Shown here one piece after another: positions 25,211-33,518 of a stretch of DNA of 36,099 bases. Positions within the stretch are counted from its first letter, which is position 1. Every line of letters starts with the position of its first letter. The translations under genes and the position numbers were made by a program. The notes below the pieces were generated by a model. That model searched no databases. It was not told where the DNA came from and worked only from the letters and a program-made list of their open reading frames with translations. Where the stretch lies: the NCBI GenBank assembly GCA_007125845.1, contig SLCK01000049.1:1-36099 (forward strand). Reading direction: 5' to 3'. The DNA comes from Gemmatimonadota bacterium (GTDB taxonomy: Bacteria; Gemmatimonadota; Gemmatimonadetes; Longimicrobiales; Gaopeijiaceae).

Positions 25211-26791
25211 ATGGCCTTTCCAGCGAAGTCCGGTCTCCTGCGAGGACTGACGCCGACCGTCACCCTTGCGAGCCTATTCCTTGTGGCGGGTGTGACGGCC
25301 CTCGGGGCGGTCTCCGGCCCCGCCTTCGAGATCGCCCTGGCCCGAACTCGGGAGGTCGTGACCCCCGTCTTGGAAAGCTATTACGTGGGTCTCGTGAGCG
25401 TAGTGCTCATCTTCGTCATCTGGTTGGGTGTCGGGCGATACAAGAACGTGCGCCTCGGCGGAGATGATGAACGCCCCCAATTCAGCACCTTCTCCTGGAT
25501 TTCGATGCTCTTCGCCGCGGGAATGGGCGTCGGGTTGATCTTCTGGAGCGTGGCGGAGCCGGTGAGCCATCTCCAGGGCAATCCCTTTATCCCGGCCGGT
25601 GACGGCCGAACCGAGACCGATGTCGCGATGCGGCTCACCTTCTTCCACTGGGGTCTCCACGGATGGAGCCTCTTCTCCCTGGTGGCGATCGTCATTGGGT
25701 ACTTCGGATTTCGGCACGGCCTGCCGCTTACGATGCGCTCCGGGCTCTATCCGCTGCTGGGAAAGCGGATCTTCGGAAGCGCCGGCGACGTCATGGACAC
25801 CTTCACAGTGGTCGCGACCGTATTCGGAGTCGTGACTACGGTTGGGCTTGGCGTGCAGCAACTCAATGCGGGACTCGGCGTGATCCTGGGGTTCGGGATG
25901 TCTTCCGCTGTCCAGGCGGCGCTCTCCTTCGCTCTGATGGCTCTGGCCACTGGAACCCTTCTGGGTGGGTTGGAGAGGGGGCTTCGATGGGTAAGCGAGC
26001 TGAACTTCTGGCTCTCAGTGCTGCTCGTGGGTCTTTTTTTCGGGCTGGGTCCGACCGCGCACCTGATGGCCCTCGCGGTGCAGACGACCGGGGATTACCT
26101 GCAGAATCTGGTCGCGCAGAGCTTCTGGAGCGCTGCGAATGAGCCGAGCGGATGGCACGGCGAATGGACCGTCTTCTACTGGGGTTGGTGGATGGCGTGG
26201 TCGCCCTTCGTCGGACTGTTCATCGCACGCATCTCGAGGGGTCGGAGCCTGCGGCAGTTCGTCATGGGGGTGCTGCTGGCCCCCGTCATCATCACCTTCG
26301 TATGGCTCGCCATCCTGGGGGGAACGGGTCTCCACCTGGAAGTCGAGCACGGTGTCGGGCTCGCCGAGGCCGTGTCTCAGGATGTGGCGACCGCGTTCTA
26401 CCACGCGATCGACGCGCTGGCCCCCGGGACGATCGGGGCTTTCACGGCGATCCTGGTCACGGTGCTCATTGCCCTCTATCTCGTTACTTCCGCCAGCGCA
26501 GGAATCCTCGTCATCAACACGCTGCTCGCTTATGGGGGACGCGAGCACCGGCCGATCCACTACATCCTCTGGGGGCTCGCGATCGCCAGTCTGACAGTGG
26601 TGCTCCTGGGTTCGGGAGGAGTTGCTCCGCTGCAGAATGCGGTGATCCTGGCGTCCATCCCCTTTTCCGTCGGCGTCATCGCGATGGTCGTGGGTCTGGA
26701 ACGTGCGCTCGCCGAGGAGGTCTATGGGCCGCGCAAGGGGCGCCACTCCTGCCTACCAGCCGAGCCCTGGACCCACATCGATGACACCTGA
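25211..26791 (+). CDS. BCCT family betaine/choline/carnitine-type transporter
   Basis: The 526-residue protein has about twelve membrane helices and the family signatures GMGVGLIFWSVAEPVSHL (about residues 105-120) and the Trp-rich WTVFYWGWWMAWSPFVGLFIARISRGR (about 318-344). BCCT carriers take up glycine betaine, choline or related quaternary amines, usually with Na+ or H+, often for osmotic protection. The substrate is not readable from the sequence. It has no long C-terminal regulatory extension. Its 3' end overlaps the convergent hydrolase gene by 39 bp. Confidence 0.9.
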   Translation: MAFPAKSGLLRGLTPTVTLASLFLVAGVTALGAVSGPAFEIALARTREVVTPVLESYYVGLVSVVLIFVIWLGVGRYKNVRLGGDDERPQFSTFSWISMLFAAGMGVGLIFWSVAEPVSHLQGNPFIPAGDGRTETDVAMRLTFFHWGLHGWSLFSLVAIVIGYFGFRHGLPLTMRSGLYPLLGKRIFGSAGDVMDTFTVVATVFGVVTTVGLGVQQLNAGLGVILGFGMSSAVQAALSFALMALATGTLLGGLERGLRWVSELNFWLSVLLVGLFFGLGPTAHLMALAVQTTGDYLQNLVAQSFWSAANEPSGWHGEWTVFYWGWWMAWSPFVGLFIARISRGRSLRQFVMGVLLAPVIITFVWLAILGGTGLHLEVEHGVGLAEAVSQDVATAFYHAIDALAPGTIGAFTAILVTVLIALYLVTSASAGILVINTLLAYGGREHRPIHYILWGLAIASLTVVLLGSGGVAPLQNAVILASIPFSVGVIAMVVGLERALAEEVYGPRKGRHSCLPAEPWTHIDDT

Positions 26792-27703
26792 CTCGAGCTT
26801 CGGACCGCTCGCTGTGGCTCGCTCGGTGAAGACCTCGAAGGTTCCGTCTTCGAGCGCCTCGATCCGAATCGTGTGATGGCGGTCGGTACGGAACACCTCG
26901 GCTCCGATCTCGTCGTAGAGCCTGAGGGCGGACGGGTGAGGGTGTCCGTAAGGATTGTCGGCGCCCACCCCGATGACGACCACCTCGGGGCTCAAGGTCG
27001 CGAGTCCGTCACGCGTGTCTCCGTTCCGCGAACCGTGGTGGCTCGACTTGAGCACGTGGACGGACCCTAGCCGGTCCCGATGAGTTTCCAGCCACCACGC
27101 CCACTGCCGCTGCTCGGCGTCCCCGCCAAGGAACGCACGGAAGTCACCGTACTCCACGACCACGCCGATCGAGTTGTCGTTCTGGCCCAGCCCGGGGTCC
27201 CCGGTCGGAGGTACGATCTGCAGGTGGACGGCCCCGATGCGAATCGTGCGCTCCGTCGATTCGAGCAAGCGACTTCCGGCCTCGAGCACCGAGACGAGAA
27301 GGTCCTCGTAGGTTCTCGTGGTGTGCGGGATTCCATTGTCCATGAAGAGAGGCACGGACAGGTTGTCCATGACCTCGATCAAGCCGCCGATGTGGTCGGC
27401 GTGGTTGTGCGAGGCGATCACCAACTCCAACTCCTCGATCCCGAGCTCCTGGAGGTCTCGGAGGACTCCCCGCGATCGTTCCCCGCCGTCATAGAGGACG
27501 TTGCGGGCGTCGGGGGTCTGGATCAGCACGGCGTCGCCCTGTCCCACGTCCAGAAAATGGAGCTGGAGGGGCTCCTGACTCCAGAGGCCTGGCGCCAGGA
27601 AGAGGTGCCAGGAGAGGACGAGCCCAAGGAAGGACAGGAGCCCGCGCACGCGCCCTACCCGCGAGCGGGGTGTGGCCGCCAGGGCCTGGCCGTCACGGGT
27701 CAC
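26753..27703 (-). CDS. secreted metallo-beta-lactamase-fold hydrolase (ComEC C-terminal-like)
   Basis: The protein of about 316 residues starts at a GTG at 27703 that overlaps the DUF3006 stop by 4 bp. A hydrophobic leader (FLGLVLSWHLFLAPGLWSQ) suggests export. The body is the metallo-beta-lactamase fold with FLDVGQGDAVLIQTP, the metal motif SHNHADHIGG, GGDAE and LKSSHHGSRNGD. This is the form seen in the C-terminal domain of the competence protein ComEC and in stand-alone relatives. It could be a nuclease or other phosphodiesterase; the substrate is unknown. The frame is open further upstream through DUF3006, but that part is a shadow. Its 3' end overlaps the BCCT gene by 39 bp. Confidence 0.82.
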   Translation of the reverse strand: MTRDGQALAATPRSRVGRVRGLLSFLGLVLSWHLFLAPGLWSQEPLQLHFLDVGQGDAVLIQTPDARNVLYDGGERSRGVLRDLQELGIEELELVIASHNHADHIGGLIEVMDNLSVPLFMDNGIPHTTRTYEDLLVSVLEAGSRLLESTERTIRIGAVHLQIVPPTGDPGLGQNDNSIGVVVEYGDFRAFLGGDAEQRQWAWWLETHRDRLGSVHVLKSSHHGSRNGDTRDGLATLSPEVVVIGVGADNPYGHPHPSALRLYDEIGAEVFRTDRHHTIRIEALEDGTFEVFTERATASGPKLESGVIDVGPGLGW

Positions 27704-27987
27704 AGGGAGATGTCGCCCGCCGGGCCTGCCTCGAGTTGGTCCCGAAGCCTGCGGACGTCGCCCTCCCTCCCGTCCCGTCCCCCAGGCGCAACCGTGAGCA
27801 CGAGGTGCCGTTTCCGGCCTCCTTCGGCGGGCGAGTCCTCCACCATCCGCACCTGGACCGAGTCGCCCTCCTTCGCTTCGGTGGGTAGCCAGCTCCTCGG
27901 GACGGAGAAGGATCGGCCGCCGGCCCCCTCGAGGACGATCCACTCGCCATCCTCGATGCGGTCGACCGTGTAGGTCGTTTCAGCCAC
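27700..27987 (-). CDS. DUF3006 domain protein
   Basis: The 95-residue protein starts with GTG at 27987, seven bases after GGGAG. The N-terminal part TYTVDRIEDGEWIVLEG and the following SVPRSWLP and GDSVQVRM segments match DUF3006, a small beta-rich family. Such genes commonly sit directly before ComEC-like metallo-beta-lactamase genes, as here with a 4-bp overlap. The function is unknown; a partner or regulator of the hydrolase is a fair inference. It follows the TPR lipoprotein gene by 15 bp. Confidence 0.75.
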   Translation of the reverse strand: MAETTYTVDRIEDGEWIVLEGAGGRSFSVPRSWLPTEAKEGDSVQVRMVEDSPAEGGRKRHLVLTVAPGGRDGREGDVRRLRDQLEAGPAGDISL

Positions 27988-28002
27988 GGCCCGGCTCCCT
28001 GT

Positions 28003-29646
28003 TCAGTTGTCCTCCGCCCAGGCCATAGCCGCGTGGAGGTCGGGCCGCTCCGGGTCGGCACCCTCGAGGAGTTCGGCGAGTGCCCCGAAGTGTTCATCGG
28101 CCGCTGCGAAATCGCCGGCCTCTTCGGCCGCTCGAGCTGCTCCGAAGAGGGCCCGGGCCCGGTTCACCTCCACTTCGAGGGTGGCCTCGTACTCGGCCTG
28201 GGCTTCTGCCGGGCGCCCGAGCTCCATGAGGAGGTCGCCCAGAAGCTCGCGGGCGGGAAGCAGGGGACCAGGTGTGACGGGATGCTTTTCGAACGTGTCT
28301 TCGAGATCGGCCGCCTCTCGCGCCAAGCTCAGCGCGGTTTCAGGCTCTCCCTGGGCAATCCTCCACCAGGCTTCTGCGGCCAGGCGCTGGGCTTCCACCG
28401 CGGTGGCCCAGTAGTCGTCGCCTTCCGCGGCCAAGTCTTCTCGTAGGTCGGCCAGCCGCTCCAGCTCCACCTCCGCTTGCTCGGGAGCTCCGGACCTTGC
28501 CGCACCGAGCGCCCGGGCGAAGCGGGACACCGCTTCCGCGTAGGCCGGGACGTCCTCGGGCACTGCCACCGTCGCCGCTTCGTCCCAGCGATTGCGCTCA
28601 AGCGCGAAGCGAGCGGGCATTGCGGCGAAGTTGTAGCCGATCGTCCCTCCGTAGAAGTAGTCCGTGATGTTGCGAATCCGGGAGACCACTTCTTCCGCGT
28701 CGCGATCGCGTCCGAGCTGAAGGTAAGCGTAGACCATGTAATCGAGGGGATGGACCGCGGCATCCGGGTCCGGTTCGGCCTGGGCGGACCGGGCGTTCAA
28801 CTCGATCGACTCCTCCCAGAACCCCATTCGGGTGAAGATGTGGGTCGGCATGTGGAGAGCGTGGGGCGCGTCCGGTGCGATATCCGCGTACTGAAGCGCC
28901 GCATCGAGTCCCCGCTCAGCAAGGGCGGGGACGTCGTAGGCGTGAATGATGTAGTGGGCGAGGCCGGGATGGTCCGGTCGCTCAAGGTAGAGCGGCTCCA
29001 GGATCTCGGCGGCATACAGCAGTTGCGAGTAGGTCATGTCGTCCGGAGGGGCGTTGCCGACCGCGATGCGCCCGTAGAAGATCGCGGCTTCCGGGTCTTC
29101 CGGATGCATCTCCATCAACTCGCGCATGGCCTGCTCGTGGGCCCGCATCCGCTCCATGTGACCGACCTCCGGGTGGCCCTCGTAGAGCGAGGCCGCCGCC
29201 TCGATGTACATGTGCTCCCGGTGCGTGGCCGAATGGGCGAGCGAGCGAGCCTCCTCGATCGCCGCGAGGGCCTCATTCACCCGCTCGTCCGGAGGAGCCA
29301 CCCGGGTCATGGGATTGCCCCAGAGGGTCATGGCCACGCCCCAGTGGGCCATCGCGCACTCGGGATCCGCGTCCGCCACTTCATGGAACGCCCGATACGC
29401 TTCCTCAAACCAGAAGGAATGGAGGATGGCCACTGCGCGCTCGAAGCCAGCCTGAGCCTCTTCGGAGCAGGAGACGGGGAACGCCACGCTACCTACACCG
29501 TCCACATCGACGTGGTGCGCATGATCGTCATCGGCCCAGAAGGCCCCGGTCTGCTCCTCGGGCTCGGGGGACGTGCAGGCGCCGACCGTGACCAACGCCG
29601 TGAGCACGAGGAGAGTGTAGAACTCCGGAGATGTGCCGCTACGCAT
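28003..29646 (-). CDS. TPR-repeat lipoprotein
   Basis: The 547-residue protein has a lipoprotein signal (LTALVTVGAC). A long helical repeat body follows with tetratricopeptide-like units, and conserved stretches include CAMAHWGVAMTLWGNPM, HPGLAHYIIHAYDVPALAERG and APHALHMPTHIFTRMG. This family is common in soil and marine bacteria and has no assigned function; a protein-binding scaffold is likely. The start at 29646 is supported by a near-perfect AAGGAGG. It is first in an apparent operon with the DUF3006 protein and the hydrolase. Confidence 0.8.
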   Translation of the reverse strand: MRSGTSPEFYTLLVLTALVTVGACTSPEPEEQTGAFWADDDHAHHVDVDGVGSVAFPVSCSEEAQAGFERAVAILHSFWFEEAYRAFHEVADADPECAMAHWGVAMTLWGNPMTRVAPPDERVNEALAAIEEARSLAHSATHREHMYIEAAASLYEGHPEVGHMERMRAHEQAMRELMEMHPEDPEAAIFYGRIAVGNAPPDDMTYSQLLYAAEILEPLYLERPDHPGLAHYIIHAYDVPALAERGLDAALQYADIAPDAPHALHMPTHIFTRMGFWEESIELNARSAQAEPDPDAAVHPLDYMVYAYLQLGRDRDAEEVVSRIRNITDYFYGGTIGYNFAAMPARFALERNRWDEAATVAVPEDVPAYAEAVSRFARALGAARSGAPEQAEVELERLADLREDLAAEGDDYWATAVEAQRLAAEAWWRIAQGEPETALSLAREAADLEDTFEKHPVTPGPLLPARELLGDLLMELGRPAEAQAEYEATLEVEVNRARALFGAARAAEEAGDFAAADEHFGALAELLEGADPERPDLHAAMAWAEDN

Positions 29647-29750
29647 GTCGACCTCCTTCCGCCGAGGGCACAGGCTGGTCCACCGGGGTTCGCTCTCCGG
29701 AGAACCGCACATGCCCGTCACCTTTCCACATGATCCTGCACGGGCCAGAA

Positions 29751-29804
29751 GTCCAGTGTACTGTGTCCCTGGGGCCGACTTCAAGGTTCATCCGTGCACT
29801 GGAC
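29751..29804. repeat. inverted repeat upstream of the TPR gene
   Basis: GTCCAGTGTAC (29751-29761) and GTGCACTGGAC (29794-29804) are complementary at 10 of 11 positions with 32 bp between them. They lie 105-158 bp before the TPR lipoprotein start in the gap after the VOC gene. It could be an operator pair or the VOC gene's 3' hairpin. Confidence 0.4.
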
Positions 29805-29885
29805 CCGACACCCGGGGGTTCGGATGCGGAAGGCCGAGAACGCGCGGCCATCGGCGAATGGCGGGGCAGCGTCCTGCCCTGGAGG

Positions 29886-30338
29886 TCAGCCGCCCGACTC
29901 CGCCCTCTTCTCGGCTTGGCGTCGCTCCATCTCCTCCGCGGAGACCTCCTCCACGCGCGTGGCGATCCACCACTGGTTTCCGGCGAAGTCCCTCACACCG
30001 CCCGATCGGTCTCCATAGAACTTGGTCTCGGGATCGCGGACCACTTCCGCTCCGGCGGCGACGGCCCGCCTGAACGTCGCGTCGACATCCTCCACGTAGA
30101 GGTGGATCATCATCGACATCGGTGGCCAGTCCTCGTTGGCTCCGCCCAGCATGACGCGCGAATCTCCAATCTGGAACTCGGCGTGCATCACGCGACCCTC
30201 CGGAGTCGAATGCCGACTCCGCACCACGGCGCCGAACGCTGCCTGGACGAACTCCAGGAGCCGGTCGGCGTCTTGCACCAGGAGATAGGGAGTGACCGTG
30301 TGATAGCCTTCAGGGATTGGGGTCACGGCTTCGCTCAT
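29886..30338 (-). CDS. VOC (glyoxalase/PhnB-like) family protein
   Basis: The 150-residue protein has the vicinal-oxygen-chelate fold, with YHTVTPYLLVQDADRLLEFVQAAFGA at the start. It continues with MHAEFQIGDSRVMLGGA and KFYGDRSGGVRDFAGNQWWIATRVEEVSAEEM, as in the PhnB-like branch. Members range from antibiotic resistance to dioxygenases, and many have no known function. The start at 30338 has AAGGAG upstream. It lies 239 bp from the TPR gene start and is divergent from the outer-membrane protein gene. Confidence 0.82.
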   Translation of the reverse strand: MSEAVTPIPEGYHTVTPYLLVQDADRLLEFVQAAFGAVVRSRHSTPEGRVMHAEFQIGDSRVMLGGANEDWPPMSMMIHLYVEDVDATFRRAVAAGAEVVRDPETKFYGDRSGGVRDFAGNQWWIATRVEEVSAEEMERRQAEKRAESGG

Positions 30339-30587
30339 TCGTTTTCTCCTTCGGCTCGAAGTGTCTTTCCATGTGAAGTGGACGTCTCCCACAAGAAGGC
30401 GATCGCCACAGTGCGATCGGCCCTCCCGGAAGGTCGGCTTCGGTCGTTCTGCCGGAGGAGGGACGATAACCCGCCCCACTGCCCATGTCTTGGAAAAAAG
30501 TCCGAAGCTCCTTCCTGCATGCGGTTCTGTTCCTCATCTTCCGGGTGTAGCCAGGCCCTTCTCCCCTCCGACCGGAGAATCTCCGCA

Positions 30588-31346
30588 ATGCAGCTCCTCC
30601 GCTCAGCCGGGCTTGCAGCCCTCTCCATTCTCCTTGCGCAATTCGCTCTCCCGATGCCTGCGAGCGGTCAGGCTCCAGGTCCCGACGCGGTCGAGACCGT
30701 TCCGCGTATGCACGCCGGCGTCTCCCTCGCTCTCGCCCAACCCCGGGGCGAGTTCGACGACTACGTGAACGTGGGTGGAGGCATTCACGGGTTCTTCCGC
30801 TGGAATCTGGACGAGAGGGGTCTGGCGGGACTTCGGATCCACGCTGGATTCTTGAACTACGGAAACGAGACGCAGGAGGTATGCCTCGGTGCGCCCGTCG
30901 GTTGCCGGATCGAGGTGGACCTCACGACCTCGAACAACATTCTGCTTCTGGGGCTCGGTCCGGAGATCGGGATCCCCGTCGGCGCGGCCCGAGTGTACGC
31001 CAACGTCTCCGTCGGGCTGGGGTACTTCGCGACCGATTCCCGAGTTGGCGGGACAGGGGACCAGGAACCGTTCGCGACGACCCAGAATTACTCGGACGGC
31101 GGGTTTGCCTGGAATACGGGTGGTGGTGTGGAGCTCTTGCTGGGTCGGATCCAGCAGTATCCGGTGGCCCTCGACTTCGGCGTTTCCTACCAGGGCAACG
31201 GGAGGCGGGAATATCTCACCCGGGGTGGGATCACCGATCTTCCGGACGGGTCGATCGAGCTGGACGTGAAGCGTTCCGAGGCGGACTTCCTCCTCTGGCG
31301 GCTGGGCGTGTCGGTGGGGCTGCACACCGGCGGAGCGGGCTCCTGA
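30588..31346 (+). CDS. outer-membrane beta-barrel-like protein
   Basis: The 252-residue protein has a signal peptide (about 1-28, ending ASGQAPG). Its body is rich in Gly and alternating hydrophobic and polar strands ([47 protein letters not shown]), as in small outer-membrane barrels of the OmpW/OmpA-like type. I cannot name the family. The start at 30588 has GGAGAA upstream and lies after a long non-coding open frame. It is 44 bp before the ABC ATPase gene. Confidence 0.6.
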   Translation: MQLLRSAGLAALSILLAQFALPMPASGQAPGPDAVETVPRMHAGVSLALAQPRGEFDDYVNVGGGIHGFFRWNLDERGLAGLRIHAGFLNYGNETQEVCLGAPVGCRIEVDLTTSNNILLLGLGPEIGIPVGAARVYANVSVGLGYFATDSRVGGTGDQEPFATTQNYSDGGFAWNTGGGVELLLGRIQQYPVALDFGVSYQGNGRREYLTRGGITDLPDGSIELDVKRSEADFLLWRLGVSVGLHTGGAGS

Positions 31347-31390
31347 CCGGTGAGCTGCAAGGGCGCTACGGGGGCCAGGGAGAGCCCGGC

Positions 31391-32146
31391 ATGAAAGCGG
31401 TCGTGAGACCGAACGAAGGGGGGAGGAGCGCCTCCGGGCGGAGAACGGTTCTGGAGGCTCGGCGCGTCTCGAAAATCTATCGGATGGGCGAGGTGGACGT
31501 GGTTGCGCTTCGTGATGTCGATTTCGCGCTGCGCGAGTCCGAGTTCCACGTCTTGCTGGGGGCTTCCGGAAGTGGGAAGTCCACTCTGATGAGCATCCTG
31601 GGAGGACTCGACCGCCCGACCTCGGGCCAGGTGTTCTTCCGCGACCGGGATCTTTCGGGTGCGAACGACCGGGTGCTGAAAGAGTTTCACCGAGACCATG
31701 TCGGCTTCGTGTTACAGTTCTACACCCTGATGCCGAACCTGACCGCCCGGGAGAACGTGGCCCTCGCCACGGAGATCTCCAGGGATCCGTTGCAGCCCGA
31801 CGAGGCCCTGGAGTTGATGGGAATGGGTGATCGCATGAACCGTTTTCCCTCGCAGCTGTCGGGAGGCGAGCAGCAGCGAGTCGCTATCGCCCGAGCCATT
31901 GCGAAACGACCGGAGGTCCTGCTTTGCGACGAACCCACTGGGGCGCTGGACTATCGTTCCGGGATCCTGGTCCTGAACGCGATCGAACGAGCCGGCCTCG
32001 CGCTCGGCACGACGACGGTCGTGATCACGCACAATGCACAGGTCTCCGAGATGGCGGACCGGATCGTGACCCTCGTCGACGGGCCGATCGCCCAGGATCA
32101 GATAAACGAGACCAGGAGACCCGGGGTGGAGCCTGCCGATGCCTGA
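31391..32146 (+). CDS. ABC transporter ATP-binding protein, LolD/MacB type
   Basis: The 251-residue ATPase has Walker A GASGSGKS (57-64), Q109 in the Q-loop ([18 protein letters not shown]), signature LSGGEQQRV (156-164), Walker [12 protein letters not shown] with E181 and H214 in the switch. All catalytic residues are present. The Q-loop form and DEPTGALD put it in the LolD/MacB/FtsE-like group, which works with FtsX-type permeases. No permease gene is in this operon, which is unusual. Its 3' end overlaps the CoA-disulfide reductase gene by 8 bp. Confidence 0.88.
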   Translation: MKAVVRPNEGGRSASGRRTVLEARRVSKIYRMGEVDVVALRDVDFALRESEFHVLLGASGSGKSTLMSILGGLDRPTSGQVFFRDRDLSGANDRVLKEFHRDHVGFVLQFYTLMPNLTARENVALATEISRDPLQPDEALELMGMGDRMNRFPSQLSGGEQQRVAIARAIAKRPEVLLCDEPTGALDYRSGILVLNAIERAGLALGTTTVVITHNAQVSEMADRIVTLVDGPIAQDQINETRRPGVEPADA

Positions 32147-33518
32147 CCGACTCCTCGTAGTGGGCGGCGACGCCGCCGGAATGAGCGCTGCATCACAGGC
32201 CCGACGCCGGCGATCGGTCGACCAGCTCGAAATCATTGCCTTCGAGCGGGGAAATCACACCTCCTATTCCGCTTGCGGGATCCCCTACCTGGTCGGGGGA
32301 CTCGTGGGAGAGTTGGACGACCTCGTGGTCCGCACGCCGGAAGTGTTCCGCGACAGGTTCGACATCGACGCGCGCACCGGGCACGAAGTCGTCGCCATCG
32401 ATCCGGATGAACGAGCAGTAACGGTCCGGCGGCTCGACAACGATTCCGAGTACCGCGAGACCTACGACCACCTGGTGATCGCCACGGGAGCGGAGCCGGT
32501 GCGACCGTCCCTGCCCGGGATCGACGCGCGGGGGATTCACGGGGTCCAGACGCTCGACGATGCGGTGAAGGTGGAGCGGTCTCTCTCGGAAGGGGCCCGC
32601 CGAGCCGTGATCGTGGGCGGAGGCTATATCGGGCTCGAGATGGCCGAAGCCTTCCTGCTTCGCGGCCTGGAGGTCACACTCGTCGAGCAGGCCCCGCAGC
32701 CGATGGTCACGCTCGATCCGGAGATGGGCGCCCTCGTCGCCGATGCGTTGCGGCAGATGGGAGTGAAGCTCCACCTGAACATCGCCGTATCGGGCTTCGA
32801 GGAGGCCGGCGGACGGGTTAGCAGCGTGGTGACCGAAGAGGGGGACATCCCGGCCGATGTGGTGGTTCTGGGGACCGGGACCCGGCCTGCCGCAGGGCTC
32901 GCGCGCGAGTCGGGAATTCCAGTCGGGGAGACCGGAGGAATTCGAACCGATGCCCGAATGCGGACCGAGATCGAAGGCGTCTGGGCCGCCGGAGACTGCG
33001 TGGAGACATTCCACCGGATCTCGCGCAGGGCCGTCGCGATCGCGCTCGGGACCCATGCCAACAAGCAGGGCCGTGTGGCGGGCATCAATCTGGGCGGAGG
33101 ATACGCGACCTTTCCGGGAGTGGTGGGGACCGCGGTGAGCAAGATCTGCTCGGTGGAGGTCGCGAGGACGGGTCTCAACGAGGGGCAGGCGGAGGCCGCG
33201 GGGCTCCGATTCGAGTCGGTAGTCGTCGAATCCACCACGCGTGCGGGGTACTATCCGGGCGCGAAGAAGATGACGATGAAGCTCCTGGCGGAGGTGGGCA
33301 CTGGCCGCCTGTTGGGCGCGCAGATCGTTGGAGAGGAGGGAGCCGCCAAACGGATCGACGTCTTCGCTACAGCCCTCTGGAACGAGATGACCGTGGAGGA
33401 GATCCAGGAGATGGACCTCTCGTACGCGCCGCCCTTCTCCCCGGTCTGGGATCCGGTGCTGATCGCGGCGCGGAAGGCCGCTGAGCTCAATGCCCCAGCC
33501 CGGCCGGACGACGTCTAG
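32139..33518 (+). CDS. cdr: CoA-disulfide reductase-like flavoprotein
   Basis: The 459-residue protein is a pyridine nucleotide-disulfide oxidoreductase with N-terminal FAD motif [12 protein letters not shown] (8-19) and the single redox Cys C46 in [14 protein letters not shown]. An NAD(P)H motif [15 protein letters not shown] follows, with the FAD-binding AAGDC (residues about 285-290) and a C-terminal dimerisation domain. The single-Cys S-x-x-C-G-I-P pattern marks CoA-disulfide reductase, NADH oxidase and persulfide reductase (Npsr) enzymes rather than two-Cys glutathione reductases. No C-terminal rhodanese domain is fused, but a rhodanese gene lies 2 kb away. It overlaps both neighbouring genes. 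Confidence 0.82.
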   Translation: MPDRLLVVGGDAAGMSAASQARRRRSVDQLEIIAFERGNHTSYSACGIPYLVGGLVGELDDLVVRTPEVFRDRFDIDARTGHEVVAIDPDERAVTVRRLDNDSEYRETYDHLVIATGAEPVRPSLPGIDARGIHGVQTLDDAVKVERSLSEGARRAVIVGGGYIGLEMAEAFLLRGLEVTLVEQAPQPMVTLDPEMGALVADALRQMGVKLHLNIAVSGFEEAGGRVSSVVTEEGDIPADVVVLGTGTRPAAGLARESGIPVGETGGIRTDARMRTEIEGVWAAGDCVETFHRISRRAVAIALGTHANKQGRVAGINLGGGYATFPGVVGTAVSKICSVEVARTGLNEGQAEAAGLRFESVVVESTTRAGYYPGAKKMTMKLLAEVGTGRLLGAQIVGEEGAAKRIDVFATALWNEMTVEEIQEMDLSYAPPFSPVWDPVLIAARKAAELNAPARPDDV

